A stretch of 64,000 nucleotides of DNA from assembly GCA_023014485.1 (NCBI GenBank), contig JAJOZX010002707.1, forward strand, positions 372,501 to 436,500. Direction: 5' to 3'. This stretch comes from Bathynomus jamesi. Taxonomy: Eukaryota; Arthropoda; Malacostraca; Isopoda; Cirolanidae. Below the pieces are notes generated by a model that ran no database searches, had not been told where the DNA came from, and saw only the letters and a list, made by a program, of their open reading frames with translations. The first letter of the stretch is position 1. Every line of letters starts with the position of its first letter. Below, piece by piece: positions 34,346-41,902 of the stretch. The position numbers and the translations under genes were made by a program.

Positions 34346-34789
34346 TTTCATCTTGACGCCAGGAAACACGATGAATCCACTAACGCACTACGTCATCGAA
34401 TGTTAGTTGAAAAGGTAGCTACAGCTAAATCTTTTGTTACACCCGAACGTTTGCCACCTACCGATGCGTCCACAAAGTACCACAGCTTTCGCACATACTT
34501 TCAAATACTAATCTGGAAGTCTACAGAAGAGAAGATCGATGCAGAACAGTGGGGTTGGTATGTAAAGAATAATTCCTACTACCCTACAGCCTGCGACAAG
34601 CCACCAGCTCCAAATTATCTACTCAACATGATCCGCTGCTCCTGCAAGACGAAATGTGCTACTTCAAGATGTGGATGCAAGCCTAATGGAATGCCCTGTT
34701 CAGCCGCTTGTGGCGAGTGCCAAATCAGTGGTTGCGATAACAACCCAAGTACCGGTAATCTATCCGATGATAGTGATGAAGAGGATTAA
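34346..34789 (+). pseudogene. Academ-like transposase, C-terminal part with CXC-type Cys-rich tail
   Basis: The plus strand resumes with RKHDESTNALRHRMLVEKVA, FVTPERLPPTDAS and the block KIDAEQWGWYVKNNSYYPT. The tail RCSCKTKCATSRCGCKPNGM with further Cys resembles the Tesmin/TSO1 CXC repeat, a DNA-binding zinc motif. The ending is acidic (DDSDEED). This part is intact. Confidence 0.75.
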
Positions 34790-35020
34790 TTTCTGTATGT
34801 TTGTGACCAGGTATCACTTCTTCTGTAATGAACATAACTTGAAACTGGGAAAAAAATAATTGTTGTATTATTGATTATAAAAATCTGTAAAAGCTATATA
34901 ACATTATATTTGCGTAATAACTGGTTGTGTTGTATATGGTTGAATTATTTAAAACATTACAACTGAAAGAAAAAGCATCAAATGTATCTATAAATAAAAG
35001 CGTAAATTATATATTTTTTT

Positions 35021-35192
35021 TTCGTAGGAAACATCCAGTCCGCCATTTTGAATTTCATTTTTGGGGGTGTTCCCGGGGTCCAATTTTGTCGGATTTTGGA
35101 TATGTTATTCGGCAATGGTTTCTGAGCTGGAAACAGTTTAGAAAGCTTCTGAAGCAATTTTGCCCAGGTCTAACTACAAATTGCCTGGACTA
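35021..35192. repeat. right terminal inverted repeat of the Academ-like element
   Basis: Inverse partner of 29861-30042, ending GCCTGGACTA before the ATT duplication. Confidence 0.9.
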
Positions 35193-35287
35193 ATTGTTAA
35201 AAACGAGAAATTTCTGAGTCCTAAGATTAATTTTTCTTTGCAGGAAAACACTGAATAAAGTTATGTTAGACACTTAGGGTTACTTAC

Positions 35288-35463
35288 ACTTCAACAACGT
35301 CTTCATTGAGCGGCTCTAGCACTTCATCACAATTTTTCGTGACACTCTGGGTAGATAAAAGTTCATCCCGATCTATGGCATTGAAGAGGTGGAGCGTTGC
35401 GTGAGCGTAAAAATCTTCATCCCCAATCAGATCGGGGAAATTGTACAAAGATAACTGACTCAT
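35288..35463 (-). CDS. putative first coding exon, unknown protein
   Basis: The minus-strand ATG at 35463 has A at -3 (accATGAGTC). It opens MSQLSLYNFPDLIGDEDFYA and runs for about 59 codons, rich in acidic residues, to a strong splice donor (GTAAGTA) at 35287. A TATA box and an initiator lie upstream at the right spacing. Downstream the transcript would enter the Academ-like element, which may sit in the first intron. No downstream exon was recognised. It could be a host gene exon or the start of another transposon's gene; the protein is not recognised. Confidence 0.4.
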
Positions 35464-35496
35464 GGTGTATAAAGCACTAAGCGGAAAATGCAAGAA

Positions 35497-35529
35497 ACTG
35501 AGGCTCTGAGTCGAAATTCTCCCTTTATA
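35497..35529 (-). promoter_or_regulatory. TATA box plus initiator
   Basis: On the minus strand, TATAAAG (35529-35523) is followed 27 bp later by TCAGTT (35502-35497), the arthropod initiator form. The ATG of the putative exon lies about 35 bp further on. Confidence 0.6.
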
Positions 35530-35749
35530 AGGGGGCCTGTGACCAACCCACAAAACACAATCGTCAGCTTCCTATTGGCTAGCGGTGAATTTTGGGCGGG
35601 TCTTGACGCGTAGGCCTGCATAGCAGCCAAACAGAGGTCCGGAACTCCTCCCGACAGGGATATGGTTGGTTGCCCCGTGAAATCTGGGGCGTGTCAGATG
35701 TCCCGATTCGTGGAGAGACGCGAAACGAATTGATTTTCGATCTTGTATT

Positions 35750-35751
<2 letters not shown>

Positions 35752-35804
<53 letters not shown>
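35752..35804. repeat. (GA)n microsatellite
   Basis: About 26 uninterrupted GA units next to the DD37E mariner. Confidence 0.95.
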
Positions 35805-35807
<3 letters not shown>

Positions 35808-35835
35808 GTTTTATGGTGCATGATGCTCGCCTGTA

Positions 35836-37214
35836 CGGGGTGTCAGGAAATGATTTCCCCCCTCTGTAGAGCAAAAACTAGAAGAGATAGATAAAAACCG
35901 GCGAGACCACTTGAAAGAGAGTTAAAATCTGAATAAAAACCATTATATTCTATTCCTGTGATTTTAATTCTTACCATTTTTTCCCCACAGAAACCATGGC
36001 ATCATCTATTTCGAACGATTCAGAGAAAAAGCGAGTTCTTGACCGCATTCGAGCTGTCACATTTCGTGAAGCAAAGGAAGCTGGTGTAACTTTTATAACT
36101 CGACACTGGGTGGCTGAGAGATTAAAAAGATCAGAAGATTTTGTCAAAAGGAATTGGAATAAGAATCCTGAAGATTGTGAAACAGAATTTCGAGGAGGAA
36201 GACCGGAGAAATTATCTCAAGAATCGAAAGACATTGTGCTTGCTGCATCATGGCGCCGAAAGAAGAGCTGCTCTGAGGTAGCGAAAGAGATACTTATCCG
36301 TCGTGGTAAGATAGTCAATCGGCAACTTGTGCATCAATTTCGAGTTCGCCAAGGCTTGAGTGCTTGGCATGAAATAGCTAAGCCACGGAAGAGTGATCTT
36401 AATATTGAAGATCGGCTATGGTTTTGTGATTATCTTGAGGAATGGACGGAAGACGATTTCCTTCACTTGGTTGTCAGCGATGAATTCTTCGTTTATGTCT
36501 CCAGAAAACCAAATTTTCAGAATGATCGGGTTTGGGCAACAACTCCTGATGAAGTCCCAGACGACCAGAAGTATCGAGAAATAGTAAAAAATCCAGCATG
36601 TGTGGGTGTTTTCATTATGTTCTCTATTCGGAAGCTCATCTGGGATATCAAACCAAGAGGAACCAGTTGGGATGGGCCTTATTTTCGAAATGTAATTTTA
36701 GCCCAACATGTAATTCCGTTTTTGAAAGACCCCGAGTGTGTTTTGGATGTTGAACAGGCAACCTTTCTTCACGACAAAGCCCCCTGTATGAAAGCACTTG
36801 CGACTCAACAACTGCTTAAGGACAATAACATTGATTTTTTCGGAAATAATGAATGGCCTGGCAATTCTCCCGATCTTAATGTCTGTGAACATGTCGGATC
36901 CATCATGAAGGATCGGGTGGAGTCCTTAATGCTGGAACAACCCATTCAGAATCGGTATTCAACAGAAATTATGACTGCAAAGATCAACGAAGTCCTTGAA
37001 GAAATGAGTCATGATACCGATCTCTTTGAGACACTTCTGGGATCATACCCCCGTCGATTAATGGCCGTCAGAGCTGCAAATGGGGGCAACACCCGATATT
37101 AAAACAAGTGTTTTTTATTCAAAATTAAACGCTCTTTCGCGTGGTTTTGTCTGTTTTTTCTATTCCTTTCAGTTTCTTCTGTACAGGGGGGGGGGCAATC
37201 ATTTCCTGACACTT
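35836..37214 (+). mobile_element. DD37E Tc1/mariner transposon, apparently intact gene
   Basis: TIRs share GTGTCAGGAAATGATT and then a C-rich run followed by TGTA. TA flanks both ends (35834-35835 and 37215-37216). The two ends differ by two bases in their outermost positions. The 1.38-kb element has one uninterrupted transposase gene. It is the best candidate in the window for a recently active element. Confidence 0.88.
35996..37102 (+). CDS. DD37E-type mariner transposase
   Basis: The enzyme would cut and paste the element at TA sites. The 368-residue frame starts MASSISNDSEKKRVLDRI with a good context (accATGG) just after a cag acceptor-like site. Residues 1-120 form the DNA-binding region, including HWVAERLKRSEDFVKRNW and a short basic GRPEKL segment. 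The catalytic triad is visible: Asp in LVVSDEFFVYV (about residue 161), Asp in FLHDKAPCMKA (about 259) and Glu in SPDLNVCEH. I count 37 residues between the second Asp and the Glu, hence DD37E. Length is normal and no stop interrupts it. Activity is not known. Confidence 0.88.
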   Translation: MASSISNDSEKKRVLDRIRAVTFREAKEAGVTFITRHWVAERLKRSEDFVKRNWNKNPEDCETEFRGGRPEKLSQESKDIVLAASWRRKKSCSEVAKEILIRRGKIVNRQLVHQFRVRQGLSAWHEIAKPRKSDLNIEDRLWFCDYLEEWTEDDFLHLVVSDEFFVYVSRKPNFQNDRVWATTPDEVPDDQKYREIVKNPACVGVFIMFSIRKLIWDIKPRGTSWDGPYFRNVILAQHVIPFLKDPECVLDVEQATFLHDKAPCMKALATQQLLKDNNIDFFGNNEWPGNSPDLNVCEHVGSIMKDRVESLMLEQPIQNRYSTEIMTAKINEVLEEMSHDTDLFETLLGSYPRRLMAVRAANGGNTRY

Positions 37215-37216
37215 TA

Positions 37217-37334
37217 CATTCTCGTTGGTCGGGAAAGGAAGGGTTTTCGTGATATTGGAAGAAATATGTTTATGGTGCCTTAAAAGGCGTATAATTAAAT
37301 TGTTGTAGAAAGATAAGAAAAGCTTTGGTCAGCA

Positions 37335-37385
<51 letters not shown>

Positions 37386-37805
37386 GAGGTTATAGTACCT
37401 TCAATCATAAAAGTGAATGATATTTGAGCTATAGAATAGATAAACTTAAAATCAAAGAAGTTTTATAAATTGGGCTGTTAAGCTCTATAGTATAATTTAA
37501 AACGCGTATCTTATCTCGAATCTCTGATTTCCAAGATTCGCTAATAAAGAAATAAAACATATATATATATATATATATATATATTGAGAAGGACTGTATA
37601 GAGCGTAATAATTATTTTTTTTTAAGAAAAACCACGATTAACAGAGTTATACACGAAACAACGAAGCAATTCTTGTTTATGACGCTTTCGCGTCACCTTT
37701 GAACTTTTTTTTGGAAAATTACATATATAGGACCACCTTTGCTCTCCGTTCGAATTGTTCGAATCTTTACACTCCACCTTAGACCCACTTTTAAACGGGG
37801 AAGTA
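37217..37805. other. non-coding stretch with microsatellites
   Basis: A (GA)n tract lies at about 37340-37383 and a (TA)n tract at 37559-37583. The end (37770-37804) resembles the ccaccttag...aaacggggaag repeat seen at 44525 and 44810. Confidence 0.5.
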
Positions 37806-38595
37806 TCCCCATTATAATAATAGCCCAGTTTTGTTTGTTTGTTTGTTTGTCTGTCTGTTTGTTGCAGAATTGTGTCACGCTCTGAAGGAACTATATATAA
37901 AAAGCTCCATTCCTTCTTCTTCTTTTTCTCCTCCGTTACGTTTTTAAAAACCTAACCGTTTGATAAGGTTCACATTTTTATACAGATTGTTTGAGCTGCT
38001 ATGTTATATCTATAAGCATACACTTTATTAATAACATTTTGAAAATTTTTTACAGGTTTTTTTACTTAATATTTTGAAAATTTTTTACAGGTTTTTTTAA
38101 TTAGTATTTTGAAAATTTTTTACAGGTTTTTTAAATTAATATTTTGAAAATTTTTTACAGGTTTTTTTAATTAATATTTTAAATTTTTTTACAGGTTTTT
38201 TTAAATTAATATTTTAAAATTTTTTACAGGTTTTTTTAAATTAATATTTTAAATTTTTTTACAGGTTTTTTTAAATTAATATTTTAAATTTTTTTACAGG
38301 TTTTTTTAAATTAATATTTTAAATTTTTTACAGGTTTTTTTAAATTAATATTTTAAATTTTTTTACAGGTTTTTTAAATAATATTTTGAAATTTTTTCAG
38401 GTTTTTTATTATATTTTATAATGATCCTATCCTTTTTTATACTAACAGTGTTCAGGGTATCATTCCTGACTTAATAAGCTTGCTCTTCTTTTAAGTTTTC
38501 GTTCTCTTGCCAATAGTCTTCATATTTCCGCAGCAATCTCCATTTTCGTGGTTCATATATATTTTACTGTCATTCTTGACGGCACGGGTACACTA
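37806..38595 (+). mobile_element. non-autonomous Helitron (790 bp)
   Basis: It starts TCCCCATTATAATAATAGCC and its last 185 bp match the 3' end of the autonomous-type Helitron, including the hairpin (ctgtca ttct tgacgg) and the end gggtacacta. The flanks are A on the left and T on the right, the Helitron target form. The terminal tetranucleotide is CTAT where CTRR is expected. The interior carries a 35-bp tandem array. Confidence 0.75.
38035..38405 (+). repeat. 35-bp tandem array, about 11 units, each with TTTTTACAG|GTTTTTT
   Basis: The pentamer acagg recurs at 38052, 38087, 38122, 38157, 38191, 38226, 38261, 38296, 38330 and 38365, with a degenerate unit at 38398. Each unit has a polypyrimidine tract, a CAG and then GTTTTT, so each looks like a splice acceptor followed by a donor dinucleotide. 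Confidence 0.95.
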
Positions 38596-38890
38596 TTATT
38601 TAAATAACCATGGACTTCGTAAGCAACTTTCACTCAATAAGGGAGCTCCGATGCACCTCCGATAGAGGAACGAACGGCAAGTCAAATCTGCCGAAAGCCA
38701 TCGACTTTATTTTAAACGTCGATAAAATTTCTACGCTTCGCGAAGGAAATGAGACATCGGCGGAGCAGATTATAAATAATGGTGATAAAACTTTTACCGA
38801 TTACGATAATACTATTTCTCTTGGGAGAACACTTTCGGTGGTACGCGAGGCTTTTTTTATAAACAATATAAGTAAAAATGAGGTCCGCAA
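38596..38890. other. spacer between the two Helitrons with a short open frame
   Basis: A plus-strand frame starting MDFVSNFHSIRELRC at 38610 stays open to 39005, crossing into the Helitron 5' end. The protein is not recognised and its tail is repeat-encoded, so a real gene is unlikely. It may be the interrupted remnant of an older element. Confidence 0.25.
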
Positions 38891-39214
38891 TCCCCATTAT
38901 AATAATAGCCCAGTTTTATTTATTTATTTATTTATTTGTTTGTTTGTCTGTCTGTCTGTTGCAGAATTGTGTCACGCTCTGAAGGAATTAGATAGGAATA
39001 ATTAGAAGCTATGAATTATTGCTTAGCAAATTAAAATGTTGCCCAAGCTCACCTTCCGAGATTAATTATTTGTTTTATTTTATTATAAGTAACTATGATA
39101 CGTGTTAATTAAACTGATAGGATTCCAAATAAATTAAAAGCTTTTGGAATAAATTTTTACTTAGCTGGAGTATTGTTGTTCAACCACAAAATATATTGTT
39201 GTGAAATATAAAAC

Positions 39215-41902
39215 ATGGAAGACCCCGCAGAAAGAAGACGTCGCTTAGCAAGAGAAAGGAAGGCCAGACAAAGAGCTCAGGAAAGATACAATCGTACCCA
39301 AGCAAGACGGAACTCAGACACTACGATTGATGTGGTTGATGTAAATGAAGATATTGATTCTGTTGTGCACAGCGAAAATAGAATCACTCGCAGGAACGAA
39401 ATTGAAATGAGAAGAATAACCGAGAGGAGACGTAGCGAAACTCGAGAAGAAACTGAAGCAAGACTTGAAACAGCTAGATTAAGGATAATGGAAAGAAGAC
39501 AACAAGAAACACAGGAAGAAACTGGAGCAAGACTTGGAGCGGACAGGTTAAGGATAATGGAAAGAAGACAACAAGAAACACAGGAAGAAACTGAAGCAAG
39601 ACTTGGAGCGGACAGGTTAAGGATAATGGAAAGAAGACAACAAGAAACACAAGAAGAAACTGAAGTAAGACTTGAAACAGCCAGGTTAAGGATGGTCGAA
39701 AGAAGACAACAAGAAACACAGGAAGAAACTGAAGCAAGACTTGGAGCAGCCAGATTAAGGATGGTCGAAAGAAGACAACAAGAAACACAGGAAGAAACTG
39801 AAGTAAGACTTGAAGCAGCCAGGTTAAGGATGGTCGAAAGAAGACAACAAGAAACACAGGAAGAAACTGAAGCAAGACTTGGAGCAGCCAGATTAAGGAT
39901 GGTCGAAAGAAGACAACAAGAAACACAGGAAGAAACTGAAGCAAGAATAGCAATTGAAAGAATTAGAGCGTCTCGAAGGATACAAAATAGAAGAAATACA
40001 TTACTTCCGGCTCATAGAGTTAATAACAATACATTTGATGAGGAAAATTATTTATCACACTCATGCGGACCTATGAATATTGTTTGCCAATATTGCAATG
40101 CTAAGCATTTTGTGGTAGAACGTCCGACAGATGGTAAATTCAACAACTGTTGCCATAAGGGCAAAGTAATATTACCACGCCGAAGAGATCCTCCAGCATA
40201 TCTTCAAGACTTAATGAGTAATCCAATGAATTCTAATTACAGACATTTCAACGATAACATCAGGTCCTATAATTCTGCATTATCTTTCGCTTCAATGGGA
40301 GCACAGTTATCCCATGTTCCTGGTCATGGGCCATATTGCTTTCGAGTACACGGCCAAATATACCATCGAACTGGAAATATACATCCAAATGAAGGTGAAT
40401 CACGACAGTATGCCCAGCTATATGTAGTGGATTCGAGAATGGCTACTGGTATTAGATTAGGTAATCACAATAATTTTAGGTGCATAGCAGAAATAATGAC
40501 AGTCTTGGACCAAATGATCAGGACAAATAATGTTTATGCTTTGGCATACAAAATGCTAGGAGAAGTTGAAAGAGAAGAAAATGAACGAGCATCAGAACAC
40601 AATATTCCGACACCAGTTGTTAACATGGTATTTAACCGAGACAGAAACAGTGACCGAAGACGTTACAATTTACCATCTGTGGATGAGGTAGCTATGATTT
40701 TCACAAATAATGATGGAGAACCTCCTTTTGACAGGGATTTTCGTGTATATCCACGAAATAATGAAGCTCCTCTCATTACATTGAACATATTGAGTCCAAA
40801 TCTTGACCCTATGGTCTATCCATTATTCTTTCCTTATGGAGAACCAGGATGGCAACCAAGAATGAGTATTAATGATAACTTAATTACCAACAATAGACGC
40901 AACAATGGACGTAACAATATTAGCATGTTACAATACAAGGTGGCTCAAACTACAGTGAGAGATGAGTATAACGCACTTCTGCACGGAGGAAAATTATTCC
41001 AGCAATGGGCTGTAGATTCCTACATTCAAGTAGAGGCCAACAATTTAAATTTTGTCAAGTATCAACAAAGACGCCTTAAAGTTGAACAATATCAAGGGCT
41101 ATCTGATCATTTAGCCAATGTTGCTGACAATGCAGGAACTCAGGTAGGGAGAACTGTTATATTGCCATCGTCGTTTCAAGGATCACCTAGAAACATGAGG
41201 GAGCGTTACCAGGACGCCATGGCTTTGGTTAGAAAATTTGGAAAACCCGATTTATTCATGACAATGACATGCAACCCTTCCTGGAGTGAAATAAAAGATA
41301 ATCTCTTCTTCGGGCAGCAGCCTTCAGACCGACCAGATATTGTGGCAAGAGTTTTTCACATAAAATTGGAAGAATTAATGAAGGATATCTTAGAAAAAAG
41401 CGTTTTTGGCACTATTAGAGCTTACTGCTATTCCATCGAATTCCAGAAACGTGGCCTGCCTCATGCACATATTTTATTCATAATAGATGAAGAAGACAAA
41501 TTTAATAGCCCTGATGAAATTGATAAAGTAGTTTGTGCAGAAATACCCAATGTTAATGATGAACCCAGGCTTCACGAAATTATTAAGGATTGTATGATTC
41601 ACGGCCCATGCGGCAACTTAAATCCAAATGCTCCGTGTATGGAAAATAACAAATGTACTAAGGGTTTCCCTAAAGAATTCAAAGATAACACACAAGCAGA
41701 TGTTGGTGGATATCCATTATATAGACGCCGGCCAAACACTACATTGTTTATAAGAAATAATACAATTGATAATAGATATGTTGTTCCTTATAATAAGTAT
41801 CTTAGCTTGAAGTTCAACTGCCACATTAATGTCGAAGTATGTTCATCCGTGAAATCAGTGAAATATATTATAAATATATCTACAAAGGATATGATTGCGT
41901 GA
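39215..41902 (+). CDS. Helitron Rep (HUH) replication initiator frame with coiled-coil repeats
   Basis: The ATG at 39215 (aacATGG) opens MEDPAERRRRLARERKARQR. Residues about 70-255 are a highly charged repeat region with a 23-residue period, likely coiled coil. A zinc-finger-like set (CQYCNAKHF ... CCHKG) follows near residue 300. The Helitron-like N-terminal and Rep domain follow, with ADNAGTQVGRTVILPSSFQG, PDLFMTMTCNPSW and the HUH motif in GLPHAHILFII. The frame then runs into NCHINVEVCSSVKSVKYI and shifts exactly where the tyrosine motif should be, ending at 41902. Rep nicks and joins single-stranded DNA during rolling-circle transposition. One missing base at about 41872 joins this frame to the next. 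Confidence 0.88.
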   Translation: MEDPAERRRRLARERKARQRAQERYNRTQARRNSDTTIDVVDVNEDIDSVVHSENRITRRNEIEMRRITERRRSETREETEARLETARLRIMERRQQETQEETGARLGADRLRIMERRQQETQEETEARLGADRLRIMERRQQETQEETEVRLETARLRMVERRQQETQEETEARLGAARLRMVERRQQETQEETEVRLEAARLRMVERRQQETQEETEARLGAARLRMVERRQQETQEETEARIAIERIRASRRIQNRRNTLLPAHRVNNNTFDEENYLSHSCGPMNIVCQYCNAKHFVVERPTDGKFNNCCHKGKVILPRRRDPPAYLQDLMSNPMNSNYRHFNDNIRSYNSALSFASMGAQLSHVPGHGPYCFRVHGQIYHRTGNIHPNEGESRQYAQLYVVDSRMATGIRLGNHNNFRCIAEIMTVLDQMIRTNNVYALAYKMLGEVEREENERASEHNIPTPVVNMVFNRDRNSDRRRYNLPSVDEVAMIFTNNDGEPPFDRDFRVYPRNNEAPLITLNILSPNLDPMVYPLFFPYGEPGWQPRMSINDNLITNNRRNNGRNNISMLQYKVAQTTVRDEYNALLHGGKLFQQWAVDSYIQVEANNLNFVKYQQRRLKVEQYQGLSDHLANVADNAGTQVGRTVILPSSFQGSPRNMRERYQDAMALVRKFGKPDLFMTMTCNPSWSEIKDNLFFGQQPSDRPDIVARVFHIKLEELMKDILEKSVFGTIRAYCYSIEFQKRGLPHAHILFIIDEEDKFNSPDEIDKVVCAEIPNVNDEPRLHEIIKDCMIHGPCGNLNPNAPCMENNKCTKGFPKEFKDNTQADVGGYPLYRRRPNTTLFIRNNTIDNRYVVPYNKYLSLKFNCHINVEVCSSVKSVKYIINISTKDMIA
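39474..39953 (+). repeat. 69-bp in-frame tandem repeat coding for 23-residue units
   Basis: Seven units of the type RLRxxERRQQETQEETxxRL follow one degenerate unit. Purine-rich content makes the opposite strand open too, giving a 159-residue antisense frame that is an artefact. Confidence 0.95.

Larger units (their letters stand above)
29861..35192 (+). mobile_element. Academ-like DNA transposon with ~175-bp TIRs and ATT duplication
   Basis: The left end (29861-30042) and right end (35021-35192) are long inverted repeats. Both start TAGTCCAGGCAAT and share CTGGGCAAAATTGCTTCAGA and AAAATGGCGGACTGG. The trinucleotide ATT flanks both ends (29858-29860 and 35193-35195). The 5.3-kb interior encodes a large protein with Cys-rich N-terminus, a DNVDHDV/TFHGMGM core, a PIN/XPG-like nuclease module and a CXC-type C-terminus. 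As I recall, Academ elements combine a transposase with an XPG-type nuclease and make 3-4 bp duplications, which is why that name is used. Confidence 0.75.

Noticed and set aside
38035..38405. CRISPR array
   Set aside because: Units are contiguous with no variable spacers, AT-rich and inside a eukaryotic Helitron; it is a plain tandem repeat.
38610..39005. A host gene of 131 residues between the Helitrons
   Set aside because: It crosses the Helitron 5' terminus and its C-terminal part is encoded by TTTA/TTTG repeats; no similarity was recognised.
39474..39953. A 159-residue hydrophobic open frame on the minus strand
   Set aside because: It is the shadow of the purine-rich 69-bp repeats of the Helitron Rep gene; its L-Q-F-L-P repeats are the antisense of the charged units.
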